Notes: a model not told the origin generated them from the letters alone. A stretch of 64,000 bases of DNA from Cryobacterium cryoconiti (GCF_004403065.1 NZ_SOHA01000005.1:1-64000), one strand, 5' to 3'; shown: positions 25,796 to 35,430, counted from the first letter of the stretch. Made by a program: numbers and translations.

Positions 25796-27499
25796 ATGAC
25801 CACCCCATCGAGCACCACACTCTTCCGAGGCGCGCGCGATCGCCTCCTGCAGCTTCGCGACGGTCATGCGCGTGCCGCGGCCGAATTCGAATGGCCGGAT
25901 GTCGGTGCGAACTTCAACTGGGCCGTCGACTGGTTCGACGTCATGGCCGAGGGCAACGACAAGACCGCACTGTGGATCGTCGAGGAAGACGGCCGGGAGC
26001 TGAAGGTCACCTTCGCGGAGATGTCGGCGCGTTCCGACCAGGTGGCCACCTGGCTGATCGCGCAGGGCGTGGGGCAGGGCGACCACGTCATGCTGATGCT
26101 GGGCAACCAGGTCGAACTCTGGGAACTGATGCTGGCCATCATGAAGGTGGGCGCGGTCATCCTGCCTACCTCCACGGTGCTCGCGACCGGCGATCTGGCC
26201 GACCGTGTTCTGCGCGGTGGGGTGCGCCATGTGATCGCCAACGCCGGCGACGCCGCGAAATTCGACGAGGTCCCGGGCGACTTCTCCCGCATCTGTGTCG
26301 GCGCCGCCACGGACGGCTGGGCCGACTACGCGGATGCCGCCCTCGCACCGGCCGCGAAGCCCGGCGTGGTCGTCTCCTCCGATGACGCCTCGCTGATCTA
26401 CTTCACCTCGGGCACCACCAGCAAGCCCAAGATGGTGGTGCACACGCAGACCTCCTATCCCGTGGGACACCTGACCACCATGTACTGGATCGGGCTCCGC
26501 CCGGACGACGTGCACCTGGCGATCAGCTCGCCCGGCTGGGGCAAACACGCCTGGAGCAGTTTTTTCGCGCCGTGGATCGCCGAGGCCACGGTCTTCGTCT
26601 ACAACTACGCCCGGTTCGATCCCCACGCCCTCGCCGACCAGCTGCACCGCGCGAAGGTCACCACGTTCTGCGCCCCGCCGACGGTGTGGCGCATGCTGAT
26701 CCAGTCCGACGTGGGGGAGAAGCCCGGGGGGCTGCGCGAGATCCTCTCGGCCGGGGAGCCTCTCAACCCGGAGGTCATCCACCGGATCCAGCGGTCCTGG
26801 GGTCTGACGATCCGGGATGGCTACGGGCAGACCGAGACGACGGCGATCGTGGGCAACGCCCCGGGGTCCACGCTCAAGGCCGGTTCGATGGGACTGCCCC
26901 TGCCAGGCGTTGCGATCACGCTGCTCGACCCCATCACCGGGGAGGAGTGCGATGAGGGTGAAATCTGCCTCGACCTGTCCCGCACCGCGGTCAACCTGAT
27001 GTCCGGGTACCACGGCGATCCCGAGCGCACCCGGGAGGCGGTCCGCGGCGGCTACTTCCACACCGGCGACGTCGCCAGCCGCGACGCCGACGGGTACATC
27101 ACCTTCATCGGCCGCACCGACGACATCTTCAAGTCCTCCGACTACAAGGTCTCCCCGTTCGAGGTGGAGAGCGTGCTGCTGGAGCACCCCGCCGTCGCCG
27201 AGGCCGCCGTCGTGCCCGCGCCCGACGACACCCGGCTGAACATCGCCAAGGCCTACATCGCCCTGGCCGCCGGCTGGGAATCCGACGCCGCGACCGCCCT
27301 GTCGGTGCTGCGCCACGCCCGCACCGGCCTGCCTCCCTACATGCGTGTGCGGCGGGTCGAGTTCTTCGAGCTGCCCAAGACCAGTTCCGGCAAGATCCGC
27401 CGGGTCGAACTGCGCCAGCGTGAGGATGCCGCGGCCGCCGGGAAGCACACCCTGCCCGATGAATGGCGAGACGACCAGTTCCCCGAGCTCAAACGCTGA
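25796..27499 (+). CDS. AMP-forming acyl-CoA synthetase (medium-chain/ACSM-like)
   Basis: 567 aa from ATG 25796; ATG 25787 is an alternative (a GAGG lies 3 or 12 nt upstream respectively). ANL-superfamily motifs: LIYFTSGTTSKPKMVVHT (phosphate loop), ISSPGWGKHAWSSFFAPW, GLTIRDGYGQTETTAIVGN, YFHTGDVASRDADGYITFIG, KSSDYKVSPFEVES and the catalytic Lys in PKTSSGKIRRVEL. GYGQTE with the GWGKH motif resembles ACSM/benzoate-CoA-ligase-like enzymes, not Acs. It activates a carboxylic acid to acyl-CoA via acyl-AMP. The 3' end overlaps the convergent kinase gene by 11 bp. Confidence 0.88.
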   Translation: MTTPSSTTLFRGARDRLLQLRDGHARAAAEFEWPDVGANFNWAVDWFDVMAEGNDKTALWIVEEDGRELKVTFAEMSARSDQVATWLIAQGVGQGDHVMLMLGNQVELWELMLAIMKVGAVILPTSTVLATGDLADRVLRGGVRHVIANAGDAAKFDEVPGDFSRICVGAATDGWADYADAALAPAAKPGVVVSSDDASLIYFTSGTTSKPKMVVHTQTSYPVGHLTTMYWIGLRPDDVHLAISSPGWGKHAWSSFFAPWIAEATVFVYNYARFDPHALADQLHRAKVTTFCAPPTVWRMLIQSDVGEKPGGLREILSAGEPLNPEVIHRIQRSWGLTIRDGYGQTETTAIVGNAPGSTLKAGSMGLPLPGVAITLLDPITGEECDEGEICLDLSRTAVNLMSGYHGDPERTREAVRGGYFHTGDVASRDADGYITFIGRTDDIFKSSDYKVSPFEVESVLLEHPAVAEAAVVPAPDDTRLNIAKAYIALAAGWESDAATALSVLRHARTGLPPYMRVRRVEFFELPKTSSGKIRRVELRQREDAAAAGKHTLPDEWRDDQFPELKR

Positions 27500-28913
27500 C
27501 GGCCGCGACCAGGCTCCGGACGGCGGCGAGCGGAATCGGCAGCCACGACGGCCGGTTGAGGGTCTCGTACACGGCCTCGTAGACGGCCTTGTCGAGTTCG
27601 AACGCGTCCAGCAGTGCTTCCTGTCCGGCCAGGCTCTGGCCGGACCGCTCGGCATAGCCGTCGAGGAATCCCTGACGGCAGGCGGCGCCCCACGCTGCGG
27701 CACCCTGGTGGCGGCCGGGCGGGTGGTTCCCGGGCGCGGACCGCTCCACCGTGCCGGCCACGTAGGAGAACGAGCGCAGCATCCCCGCCACGTCCTTGAG
27801 CGGGACGTCGGGCCCGGTCCGGTCGGCCAGGGGACGCAGGGGCTCACCCTCGAAGTCCACCAGAACCCAGCCGCGCCCGGGAACCTCGAGCGCCTGGCCG
27901 AGGTGGAGGTCGCCGTGGATGCGCTGCAGGCCGGGCCAGTACGCCATCTCCGCCCGCAGGAAGACCGCTTCGACGGCCGAACCGTAACCGGCCAGCGCCG
28001 GAACGTCGCGGACGGCGCCATGGAAACGCTCGCGCATGCGTTCCACTTCGGCGGCGATGACTGCCGGAGTTGCCTCCCGGGTCGGCATCACGGCGGCGAG
28101 ATCGGCATGCACCGCGGCGATCGCCTCACCGAGCGCACGCGCCTGTTCACTGAAGTCCTCGCCCGCTCGTGCCGAGGCCAGCGCTGCACGCCAGGCATCC
28201 GGGGCGCCCGGCAGGAACTCCTGGGCGAATGCGAGGTGTCCGGTCAGGCGCACACCCGGCAGCTCCGGATCGACCCACTCGCCGACAACGCAGCCCACCG
28301 GCTCGGGCACGAACCGTGAGCCGGCCCGGGCCAGCGCCGATTGCACGGAAACGTCCGGGTTCTCGCCGGCGTGCAGCATCCGGAACACCTTGCAGATCAC
28401 GGGACGCACGACACGTCCGGCGGCGTCGACTCCGTCGAGGATGATCGAGGTGTTCGACTGCTCACCGCTCAGCACCCGGCTGGAGACCACCACGGCCGGC
28501 CGTTCACCCGGAACGGCGTCGACCAGGAGCTCGCCGCGTGCGCGGGCGCCGGCTGGCCCGGGAACGGTGGAATCCTCGTTCAGGATGAAGGTGAGCAGGG
28601 CCCGGCCGTAGGCCGGGTCACCGGGACCGTCGTACAGGTAGCTGCCGCCGCTGTCGCTGATCAGGGCGGCGTCGCCGCCGGGCAGCGGTGCCCGGCGCTC
28701 GGTGAGCGGCAGCTGATAGAGCGTGCGGGTCGGGGCGGCAGCATCGAAGATCAACTCCGTGCGGATGCTCACGCCCGGCTCCGTTGCCGGCAGCGCCCAG
28801 CGGCCGATGCTGACGAGGCGGGGGACCTCACCCCGCCCGGCGAACCATCGCTGCGTCGCGACCCAGTGGTTGAGGTGGTCCGGGAGTGCGATTACGCGAC
28901 CGTCGTCAGTCAT
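27489..28913 (-). CDS. mak: Maltokinase-like (Mak/Pep2) sugar kinase
   Basis: 474 aa from ATG 28913 (TACTCT -10 six nt upstream). N-terminal cap: LNHWVATQRWFAGRGEVPRL, typical of maltokinase. Aminoglycoside-phosphotransferase-like core: PVICKVFRMLHAGENPDVSV (ATP Lys), the catalytic loop QRIHGDLHLGQALEV and the metal motif VLVDFEGEPLRPL. Family members phosphorylate maltose to maltose-1-P (GlgE pathway) or glucosamine. No treS or glgE gene is adjacent, so substrate assignment is moderate. Confidence 0.8.
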   Translation of the reverse strand: MTDDGRVIALPDHLNHWVATQRWFAGRGEVPRLVSIGRWALPATEPGVSIRTELIFDAAAPTRTLYQLPLTERRAPLPGGDAALISDSGGSYLYDGPGDPAYGRALLTFILNEDSTVPGPAGARARGELLVDAVPGERPAVVVSSRVLSGEQSNTSIILDGVDAAGRVVRPVICKVFRMLHAGENPDVSVQSALARAGSRFVPEPVGCVVGEWVDPELPGVRLTGHLAFAQEFLPGAPDAWRAALASARAGEDFSEQARALGEAIAAVHADLAAVMPTREATPAVIAAEVERMRERFHGAVRDVPALAGYGSAVEAVFLRAEMAYWPGLQRIHGDLHLGQALEVPGRGWVLVDFEGEPLRPLADRTGPDVPLKDVAGMLRSFSYVAGTVERSAPGNHPPGRHQGAAAWGAACRQGFLDGYAERSGQSLAGQEALLDAFELDKAVYEAVYETLNRPSWLPIPLAAVRSLVAAVSV

Positions 28914-28917
28914 AGCG

Positions 28918-29436
28918 TCAGAGTACGCCCGGGCCGGCCACGGGAGCCGCCAGAAGGGAGACCACAACCGTGTCGCCCTTCGTGGACTGCTCGCCGATCG
29001 GCACGAAGCCCAGTCGGGAGTGGAACGCCAGGGACCCGGGGTTCGCCGGTTTGACGTTCACCTCGCAGAAGACCTCGCCGACCTCGGACTCGCCGGCCGC
29101 GGCGAAGATCGCGGTGTAGAGCAGCCGGCCCAGACCCTGGTTCCGGGCCGTTTCGGACACCACAATGCGGTCGACGTAGAGGAAGGCGTCGGACCGGGCC
29201 GAGAACCACCGGTAGTTCTCGCTCGCATAGTCGGCGCCGGCGCCGAAAAGCACGGCGAAGCCGAGCACCTCGTCCGGAGCGGCGTCGTGCACCACGCAGA
29301 GGGCCTGACTGCTGACCGCGAGCAGGGCGGTCAGGCTGGTCGCGTCGTGCGGATTGACGGCCGGTACAGCCGCGTTGTTGAGCCGGAGAACGGTGTCGGT
29401 GTCGGTGGGGCGAAGGCGTCGGAGCGAATAAGGCAT
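28918..29436 (-). CDS. GNAT family N-acetyltransferase
   Basis: 172 aa from ATG 29436. RPTDTDTVLRLNNAAVPAVN begins the fold. The acetyl-CoA loop is IVVSETARNQGLGRLLYTAI, and VNVKPANPGSLAFHSRLGFV closes the domain. This subgroup (predicted GNAT related to COG3818-type proteins) has no assigned substrate. It ends 4 nt before the kinase start on the same strand. Confidence 0.85.
   Translation of the reverse strand: MPYSLRRLRPTDTDTVLRLNNAAVPAVNPHDATSLTALLAVSSQALCVVHDAAPDEVLGFAVLFGAGADYASENYRWFSARSDAFLYVDRIVVSETARNQGLGRLLYTAIFAAAGESEVGEVFCEVNVKPANPGSLAFHSRLGFVPIGEQSTKGDTVVVSLLAAPVAGPGVL
28920..28925 (-). promoter_or_regulatory. -10 element TACTCT, leaderless kinase start
   Basis: Minus-strand TACTCT ends 6 nt before ATG 28913. 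It lies within the last codons of the upstream GNAT gene. Confidence 0.45.
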
Positions 29437-29442
29437 GGGATG

Positions 29443-29448
29443 ACGATA
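29443..29448 (-). promoter_or_regulatory. -10 element TATCGT, leaderless GNAT start
   Basis: Minus-strand TATCGT ends 6 nt before ATG 29436. Confidence 0.5.
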
Positions 29449-29464
29449 AACCACCCGGCGCACC

Positions 29465-30670
29465 CTATTTCGCGGGGCTGCTCCCGCGGAGCCCGACGGC
29501 GACCAGGGCGAGGCAGACGGCGCAGACCACGAACAGTCCGCTCAGCAGCGCCGTATAGCTGGCCAGGGCGTTGAGCGACGCGAAAAGAACCGGCAGCAGG
29601 AAGCCGAGATAGGTCAGGCTGTAGTAGACGCCGGTGATCCCGGCGAGGTCGGCGGGCGTCGAGATCTTCTGGATCTCGACGAGCCCGGCGACGATGCAGA
29701 TGCCGTACGCGGCGCCGAGAACAATGGCGCTGATGAGCGCGAGCACCGGGGACAGCACGATGGCCGTCGCGGCGCTGAGCGCCACCCCGACCAGCATCAC
29801 GCTCATCCCGACGGTGAGCGCCCGGCCTCCGGTGAGGCGGTTGATCCGGGCCACCTGCGGCTGCACGAACGCTCCGGTGCCGAGCGTCACGACCGTGAGC
29901 AGGGTCGCGTAGGCGAGGTTCAGGCTTCCGAGCTGGTCTTCGACCAGCTTGGGCATGATCGCGTAGGCGATGCCGGCGGCGCCGAATACCCAGGGGGCGG
30001 ACGGGGCGATCACGCGAACGAAGCGGCGGTGCCCGGCCAGCGGAACCGCCAGGTCCCGCCAGAACGGGCGGTGGGCCCGGTAGCGCGGAACAGTCTCCGG
30101 AGCCTTCACCAGTCGGGGGAGCACCAGCAGGCTGATGACGATGTGCACGAGATAGGGCGACAGGGTGGGCATGGGCCCCCACTGCGCGAGCGCACCGGCC
30201 ACACCGGCCCCGAGTCCGAAACCGATGGTGAGGGTCAGGGCCGGCCGCCGGGCACCGGCCGTCGGCCCGGCCTGGCGGTCGAATGGCGGGCTCGACAGTT
30301 CCTTGAGCCAGGCCGTCCCTACCGACATCGCCACGCCCACGCTCAGGCCGGCGAGGAGACGCCCGGTTCCGAGCATGACCGCACTGGAAAATCCCGCGCC
30401 GAGCAGGATGCTGGCGAGAATGCCCAGGAGCACGCCCGCCACGACCAGCGGCTTGCGGCCATAACGGTCCGAGAGGGCCCCGGCCAGCAGCAGTCCCGGC
30501 ACCAGGCCCACCACGTAGAAGCCGAGGAAGAGATCGGCCATGACCGCGGAATAGTGACCGAGGGATTCATACATGTGCAGGAGCGGGGTGAAGTGGTTCC
30601 CGCCCCAGGCCATGACGAACATGGCAGGTGCGGCGAGTTGCCAGGCGGGAACGGTGCGACGGAAAATCAT
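29465..30670 (-). CDS. MFS transporter
   Basis: 401 aa, about 12 membrane helices with the MFS loop-2 motif GALSDRYGRKPLVVAGVLLG and the repeat-related GRLLAGLSVGVAMSVGTAWL. It lies 61 nt downstream of a GntR-FCD regulator on the same strand, so it is probably co-transcribed. The divergent FAD-linked 2-hydroxyacid oxidase suggests uptake of a hydroxy acid such as glycolate or lactate, but the TM pattern equally fits a drug/sugar-type exporter. Confidence 0.8.
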   Translation of the reverse strand: MIFRRTVPAWQLAAPAMFVMAWGGNHFTPLLHMYESLGHYSAVMADLFLGFYVVGLVPGLLLAGALSDRYGRKPLVVAGVLLGILASILLGAGFSSAVMLGTGRLLAGLSVGVAMSVGTAWLKELSSPPFDRQAGPTAGARRPALTLTIGFGLGAGVAGALAQWGPMPTLSPYLVHIVISLLVLPRLVKAPETVPRYRAHRPFWRDLAVPLAGHRRFVRVIAPSAPWVFGAAGIAYAIMPKLVEDQLGSLNLAYATLLTVVTLGTGAFVQPQVARINRLTGGRALTVGMSVMLVGVALSAATAIVLSPVLALISAIVLGAAYGICIVAGLVEIQKISTPADLAGITGVYYSLTYLGFLLPVLFASLNALASYTALLSGLFVVCAVCLALVAVGLRGSSPAK

Positions 30671-30731
30671 GGGTCTTTTCTGAACAGGAGCTGGAGGCGC
30701 GAGGAGATGTGGGGGGAGTCGGGGAGGAGGG

Positions 30732-31409
30732 TCAGGGCGTCAGGAAGGCGTGGTGGCCGTCTTCCACGTGCTGACGCAGGGCCACCTCATAGGAGAGAGT
30801 GTCCCCGCCGCGCAGGTGGTGGGCAAGGATGCGATGTTCCTGAACCAGGCGGGTGAGGCTCTCCGGATCGCGCAGGGCCACCCGGTGCACGAGGCGTTCG
30901 AGTCGTGGGCCCAGCCGCGCGTAGATCCCGTCGATCACCCGGTTGTGGGTCTCGTCGACGATCCGGGCATGGAAGGCGTGGTCGGCGCGGGCGAACGTGA
31001 GCAGGTCACCGGCCTGTGCGGCGTCCTCCTGGATCCGGATCAGGTCCTGGAGGGCGGCATCGACGCGCGGTCCGTCGGCGGGCCGCGCGCTGAGAAGGGT
31101 CACCGCCGCGTTCTCGAGCATCACGCGCACCTGCAGCAGCTCGGCCGTCTCGGTGTCACCCAGTGCGGTCACGACCGCACCCTTCTTGGGGAAGAGCGTC
31201 AGTAGCCCGTGGGCCTCCAGGGCCAGGAACGCCTCCCGCACGGGAGTGCGGCTGATGGAGAGGGCTTCGGCAACCTCGCCCTCGGTGATCAGGGAGCTGG
31301 CGGCCAGGGTGCCGGTGATGATGGCCTCGGCGACGTTCGCGTACACCCGGTCCACCGCCGAGGGTGCCGCGGCGGACGTCGTGCCGCGGGGATCCCGGAG
31401 AAAACTCAT
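30732..31409 (-). CDS. GntR family regulator, FadR/FCD subfamily
   Basis: 225 aa. Winged helix at ~20-85: VYANVAEAIITGTLAASSLI, SISRTPVREAFLALEAHGLL, TLFPKKGAVVTAL. The FCD domain (~95-220) keeps metal-binding Asp/His positions (FARADHAFHARIVDETHNRV; HRILAHHLRGGD). FCD regulators of divergent glcD/lld genes respond to glycolate or lactate. The ATG at 31409 has TAGGAT exactly 6 nt upstream, indicating a leaderless mRNA. It probably controls its own operon and the divergent oxidase via 31425-31445. Confidence 0.88.
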   Translation of the reverse strand: MSFLRDPRGTTSAAAPSAVDRVYANVAEAIITGTLAASSLITEGEVAEALSISRTPVREAFLALEAHGLLTLFPKKGAVVTALGDTETAELLQVRVMLENAAVTLLSARPADGPRVDAALQDLIRIQEDAAQAGDLLTFARADHAFHARIVDETHNRVIDGIYARLGPRLERLVHRVALRDPESLTRLVQEHRILAHHLRGGDTLSYEVALRQHVEDGHHAFLTP

Positions 31410-31415
31410 GAACTC

Positions 31416-31421
31416 ATCCTA
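31416..31421 (-). promoter_or_regulatory. -10 element TAGGAT of the GntR-MFS operon
   Basis: Minus-strand TAGGAT ends 6 nt before ATG 31409. The GATGCA repeats sit immediately upstream, over the -35 zone. Confidence 0.55.
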
Positions 31422-31424
31422 GCC

Positions 31425-31445
31425 ATAGATGCATCAATAGATGCA
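31425..31445. promoter_or_regulatory. Probable GntR-FCD operator
   Basis: TGCATC-AATA-GATGCA is a perfect inverted repeat at 31430-31445. ATAGATGCA is also repeated directly at 31425-31433 and 31437-31445. It is placed between the divergent GntR gene and the oxidase gene, overlapping the -35 region of the GntR promoter. Confidence 0.6.
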
Positions 31446-31494
31446 ATTGAGAGCGCCGTCCGATTCTCCCCGGTTCGCCCCGATCCGCCCGCAA

Positions 31495-31500
31495 TAGAAT
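31495..31500 (+). promoter_or_regulatory. -10 element TAGAAT, leaderless oxidase start
   Basis: TAGAAT ends 6 nt before GTG 31507 and supports that start over the ATG two codons later. Confidence 0.55.
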
Positions 31501-31506
31501 TCAGCG

Positions 31507-32898
31507 GTGACCATGACAGCACCGCAACCGACCACCGCCCTCGCCCAACTGGCCCTCGCCCTCCCGGCCGCCCAGCTCCTGACCGGCCCACGCGCCGACG
31601 CTTATCTGCGTGACCAGTCGGACAGCACCCCTGCCGGCACGCCGCTGGCGGTCGTTTTCCCGGCCAGCACCGAGCAGGTTGCGGCCGTCGTGCGGGTCGC
31701 CGCGGCCCATCGCATCCCGATCGTGCCCCAGGGTGCCCGTACCGGGCTGGCCGGCGGCGCCAACGCGATCGAGGCCGGCATCGTGGTGAACCTCACCAAA
31801 ATGAACACCATCGTGACCGTCGACACGGTCGACCAGACCGCCACGGTGCAGGCCGGCGTGCGCACCTACGCCCTGGCCCGCGCTGCCGCGGCCGTCGGAT
31901 TGTTCTACCCGCCGGACCCTGGGTCCTGGAAGGGCTCGACCCTCGGCGGCAACGTCGCGACCAACGCAGGCGGGATGCGCTGCGTCAAATACGGGGTGAC
32001 CGGCAACTTCGTTCGCCGACTGACCGTGGTGCTCGCCGACGGCTCCATCGTTCACACCGGCCAGCGCACCATCAAGGGCGTCTCCGGGTATGACCTCACG
32101 GCGCTCCTGGTCGGCTCGGAGGGAACGCTCGGCATCATCACGGAGATCACGGTCGGGCTGCTGCCGGCTCCGGCCGACGCCTCCGGAGTGTCGGCCACGT
32201 TCGCCACGACGGAGGCGGCCCTGGCTGCCGCGGCTGTCATCGTCGCCTCCAACCGCCGCCCGAGCGTGCTCGAATACCTGGACGGACCCTGCATCGCCGC
32301 GATCAATGACTTCGACCCTGAGTCCCGGCTGCCGGCCGATGCCGCCGCGCTGCTGCTCATCCAGTCGGACCAGGCCGGTCAGGCGCACGCGGACGTCGAG
32401 GAGTATGCCCAGATCCTGAAGGCCGGGGGAGCGTCCACGGTCTCCGTCGCGCACGACCCCGAGCACCTCGACGAGCTGATGAGCGCCCGCCGGCTGCTCC
32501 AGCCCGCACTGCAGGCCGCCCGCGGGTCCAGCCTCAACGAAGACGTGACCGTGCCTCGATCCCAACTGCCGGCACTGCTCGCCGGGCTCACCGAGATTTC
32601 CCGCGAACTGGCGGTGCCGATCGGCACCGGCGGACACCTCGGCGACGGAAACCTGCACCCCGTGATCGGTTTCGACGCCGCGGTGCCGGCGCAGGTCGAT
32701 GCGGCCCACCGGGCGTTCGCCCGGGTGATCGCCCTGGCTATCACGCTCGGGGGCTCCGCATCCGGCGAGCACGGCATCGGCCTGCTCAAGAAGGATCACC
32801 TCGATGACGAGCTCGGTCCGGTGCTGCTGGACTTGCAGCGCCGCGTCAAAAAAGCCTTTGATCCGGACTCGATCCTGAACCCCGGAAAGAAACTCTGA
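31507..32898 (+). CDS. FAD-linked 2-hydroxyacid oxidase/dehydrogenase (GlcD / D-lactate dehydrogenase family)
   Basis: 463 aa. FAD_binding_4 domain: [69 protein letters not shown]-type [20 protein letters not shown]. The C-terminal cap has [15 protein letters not shown] and [20 protein letters not shown], ending SILNPGKKL. These enzymes oxidise glycolate, D-lactate or D-2-hydroxyglutarate and pass electrons to the chain. No separate GlcE/GlcF genes follow, so a single-subunit D-lactate dehydrogenase-like enzyme is more likely. Confidence 0.9.
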   Translation: MTMTAPQPTTALAQLALALPAAQLLTGPRADAYLRDQSDSTPAGTPLAVVFPASTEQVAAVVRVAAAHRIPIVPQGARTGLAGGANAIEAGIVVNLTKMNTIVTVDTVDQTATVQAGVRTYALARAAAAVGLFYPPDPGSWKGSTLGGNVATNAGGMRCVKYGVTGNFVRRLTVVLADGSIVHTGQRTIKGVSGYDLTALLVGSEGTLGIITEITVGLLPAPADASGVSATFATTEAALAAAAVIVASNRRPSVLEYLDGPCIAAINDFDPESRLPADAAALLLIQSDQAGQAHADVEEYAQILKAGGASTVSVAHDPEHLDELMSARRLLQPALQAARGSSLNEDVTVPRSQLPALLAGLTEISRELAVPIGTGGHLGDGNLHPVIGFDAAVPAQVDAAHRAFARVIALAITLGGSASGEHGIGLLKKDHLDDELGPVLLDLQRRVKKAFDPDSILNPGKKL

Positions 32899-32899
32899 G

Positions 32900-32915
32900 A
32901 GGATCGCATCCTTTT
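32900..32915 (+). terminator. Weak terminator-like hairpin after the oxidase gene
   Basis: AGGAT-CGC-ATCCT followed by TTTT, starting 2 nt after the stop codon. The stem is only 5 bp, so strength is doubtful. Confidence 0.35.
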
Positions 32916-32960
32916 AACCGCGCGTGCGTGACACGCGGAAAAACTACGCAGAGCCAGAAC

Positions 32961-32985
32961 AGGGCCAATTCGCGTTTGGCCCTGC
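32961..32985 (+). other. Inverted repeat in pflB upstream region
   Basis: CAGGGCCAA (32961-32969) pairs perfectly with TTGGCCCTG (32977-32985) across a 7-nt loop. There is no T-run, so it is more likely an operator or an mRNA leader structure than a terminator. It lies 144 nt before the pflB start. Confidence 0.5.
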
Positions 32986-33022
32986 AAGACCGGAGTAGTG
33001 TTGAAAAAGAGGGCAAGTCACG

Positions 33023-33142
33023 GTGCATCGTCGCATTAGCCGGAGCCTCGTGGTCCTGCTCTCTCGGCCCGACTGTGGGAGAGACACTCTCGCGGAGGGT
33101 GTCTCGATCCACGAGGAGAGCAATCTACATGACCATAACTGA
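33023..33142 (+). CDS. Possible 39-codon upstream ORF overlapping the pflB start
   Basis: GTG 33023 with GAGGG 8 nt upstream, ending at TGA 33140-33142, 14 nt inside pflB in another frame. It would encode [20 protein letters not shown] followed by an acidic tail. It runs through the hairpin at 33081-33105. A translated uORF here could couple to, or regulate, pflB. There is no homology evidence, so this is speculative. Confidence 0.3.
   Translation: MHRRISRSLVVLLSRPDCGRDTLAEGVSIHEESNLHDHN
33081..33105 (+). promoter_or_regulatory. Leader hairpin just upstream of the pflB ribosome-binding site
   Basis: GAGACAC (33081-33087) pairs with GTGTCTC (33099-33105), with partial internal pairing of CTC/GAG. 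It ends 7 nt before the GAGGAG Shine-Dalgarno (33113-33118), so it could affect translation or mRNA stability. Confidence 0.4.
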
Positions 33143-35387
33143 AGGTGTTCGCAGCGGAACGGATGATGCCGGCCGGACTGACTTCGTTTCCGGCCCCTGG
33201 CAGGATTCGATCGATCTGCGCGATTTCATCCAGCGCAATTACACGCCCTACCTGGGCGACTCAAGCTTCCTCGCCGGCGCGACCGCACGCACGACGGGCA
33301 TTTGGGACAAGCTGTCCGCGATGTTCCCCGAGGAACGTCGTAAAGGCGTCTACGACGTCGACGCGACCACGCCGTCGTCCATTACTGCCCACGCCCCGGG
33401 CTACATCGACAAGGCCAACGAGGTAATCGTCGGACTGCAGACGGATGCGCCGCTCAAGCGCGCCATCATGCCGTTCGGTGGCTGGCGCATGGTCGCCACC
33501 TCCCTCGAGACCTATGGCTACCCCGTGTCGCCCGAACTCGAAACGATTTTCACCGATTACCGCAAGACCCACAACACCGCCGTCTTCGACGTCTACACTC
33601 CCGCGGTCCGCCGTGCGCGCAGCAGCCACCTGATCACGGGACTGCCCGACGCCTACGGTCGTGGCCGTATCATCGGCGACTACCGCCGCGTTGCCCTCTA
33701 CGGTGTCGACGCCTTGATCGCCGCCAAGAAGAACGACCGCGCCGAAATCGACATGGAGCCCTCGACCGAGGACGTCATCCGCGCCCGCGAGGAGAACTCG
33801 GAGCAGATCCGGGCCCTCAAGGAACTCGTCCAGATGGCGGCGACCTACGGCTCCGACATCTCGAAGCCGGCCACCACGGCCCGCGAAGCAGTGCAGTGGC
33901 TCTACTTCGCCTACCTCGGTGCGGTCAAGGAGCAGAACGGTGCGGCGATGTCGTTCGGTCGCAACGCGGCCTTCCTCGACGCCTACATCGAGCGCGACAT
34001 GGCCGCCGGCATCCTGAACGAAGAGGGTGCCCAGGAGCTCATCGACGACCTCGTCATCAAGCTCCGCATCGTGCGCTTCCTGCGCACCCCGGAATACGAC
34101 GAGATCTTCGCCGGCGACCCGACCTGGGTCACCGAGTCGCTCGCCGGCATCGGTGAAGACGGCCGTCCGCTCGTCACCAAGACCACGTTCCGGTTCCTGC
34201 AGACGCTGTACAACATCGGCGCAGCACCCGAGCCGAACCTCACCGTTCTCTGGAGCGACGCTCTGCCCGAGGGATTCAAGCGCTTCTGTGCGCAGGTCTC
34301 CATCGACACGTCCGCCATCCAGTTCGAGTCGGACGAGATCATCCGCGCCGAGATGGGTGACGACGCCGCGATCGCCTGCTGCGTCTCGCCCATGCGCGTC
34401 GGCAAGCAGATGCAGTTCTTCGGTGCACGCGTCAACGCCGTCAAGGCGCTGCTCTACTCGATCAACGGTGGCCGGGACGAGGTGTCGGGCAAGCAGATCG
34501 CTCCGGAAACCGTGCCGAACGCCGACGAGGTGCTCTCCTACGACACCGTCTTCCCGGCCTACCTGGAAACGCTCGAATGGCTCGCCGAGACCTACGTCAC
34601 GGCCTTGAACTGCATCCACTACATGCACGACAAGTACGCCTACGAGCGTCTCGAAATGGCGCTGCACGACAAGGAGATCATCCGCACGCTGGCTTGCGGC
34701 ATCGCCGGCCTGAGCGTGGTTGCCGACTCCCTGTCGGCCATTAAGTACGCCACGGTCCGCCCGGTGCGCGACGAGACCGGCCTGGTTGTCGACTACACGA
34801 TCGAGGGCGAATTCCCCCAGTTCGGTAACGACGACGACCGTGTCGACACCATCGCCGTCGATGTGATGGAGCGGTTCATGCAGATGATCCGCAAGCACCC
34901 GACCTACCGCGGCGCCATCCACACCCAGTCGATCCTGACGATCACGTCCAACGTGGTCTACGGCAAGGCCACCGGCAACACGCCGGACGGCCGTCGTGCC
35001 GGCGAGTCGTTCGCACCGGGTGCCAACCCGATGAACGGCCGCGACACCCACGGAATGCTCGCGTCGGCGCTCAGCGTCGCCAAGCTTCCCTACAGTGAAG
35101 CGCAGGACGGCATCTCGCTGACCAACACGGTCGTTCCCAGTGGTCTCGGCCACACCAAGGACGAGCAGATCACGAGCCTGGTCGGCCTCATCGACGCGTT
35201 CACGTCGGCGACCGGTTACCACATCAACGTGAATGTGCTCAACCGCGAGACGCTCGAGGACGCCATGGCGCACCCGGAGAACTACCCGCAGCTGACGATT
35301 CGCGTCTCCGGCTACGCGGTGAACTTCGTCCGCCTGACCCGCGAGCAGCAGATGGATGTCATCAGCCGCACGTTCCACTCGCACTAA
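33129..35387 (+). CDS. pflB: Pyruvate formate-lyase (formate C-acetyltransferase)
   Basis: 752 aa (E. coli PflB is 760) from ATG 33129, with GAGGAG 10 nt upstream; the open frame extends upstream but that part is leader. It converts pyruvate + CoA to acetyl-CoA + formate anaerobically. The catalytic Cys pair is C417-C418 (AIACCVSPM, matching E. coli 418-419), and the glycyl radical site is G728 in [22 protein letters not shown] and [18 protein letters not shown] are also typical. It is followed by its activase. Codon choice is very regular (GCC/CTC/CGC/AAG), suggesting high expression. Confidence 0.97.
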   Translation: MTITEGVRSGTDDAGRTDFVSGPWQDSIDLRDFIQRNYTPYLGDSSFLAGATARTTGIWDKLSAMFPEERRKGVYDVDATTPSSITAHAPGYIDKANEVIVGLQTDAPLKRAIMPFGGWRMVATSLETYGYPVSPELETIFTDYRKTHNTAVFDVYTPAVRRARSSHLITGLPDAYGRGRIIGDYRRVALYGVDALIAAKKNDRAEIDMEPSTEDVIRAREENSEQIRALKELVQMAATYGSDISKPATTAREAVQWLYFAYLGAVKEQNGAAMSFGRNAAFLDAYIERDMAAGILNEEGAQELIDDLVIKLRIVRFLRTPEYDEIFAGDPTWVTESLAGIGEDGRPLVTKTTFRFLQTLYNIGAAPEPNLTVLWSDALPEGFKRFCAQVSIDTSAIQFESDEIIRAEMGDDAAIACCVSPMRVGKQMQFFGARVNAVKALLYSINGGRDEVSGKQIAPETVPNADEVLSYDTVFPAYLETLEWLAETYVTALNCIHYMHDKYAYERLEMALHDKEIIRTLACGIAGLSVVADSLSAIKYATVRPVRDETGLVVDYTIEGEFPQFGNDDDRVDTIAVDVMERFMQMIRKHPTYRGAIHTQSILTITSNVVYGKATGNTPDGRRAGESFAPGANPMNGRDTHGMLASALSVAKLPYSEAQDGISLTNTVVPSGLGHTKDEQITSLVGLIDAFTSATGYHINVNVLNRETLEDAMAHPENYPQLTIRVSGYAVNFVRLTREQQMDVISRTFHSH

Positions 35388-35430
35388 TTTCCACTGATAT
35401 CAACGCGGCGACGCTGAGTAGGACGAGACA

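Noticed and set aside
32899-33128. FNR, Rex or CRP site upstream of pflB
   Set aside because: I looked for TTGAT-N4-ATCAA, TTGTGA-type and TGTGA-N6-TCACA patterns and found only a weak GTGACAC half-site.
32928-33128. N-terminal extension of PflB
   Set aside because: The frame is open upstream of ATG 33129, but the extension lacks homology, includes hairpins and precedes a clear GAGGAG ribosome-binding site.
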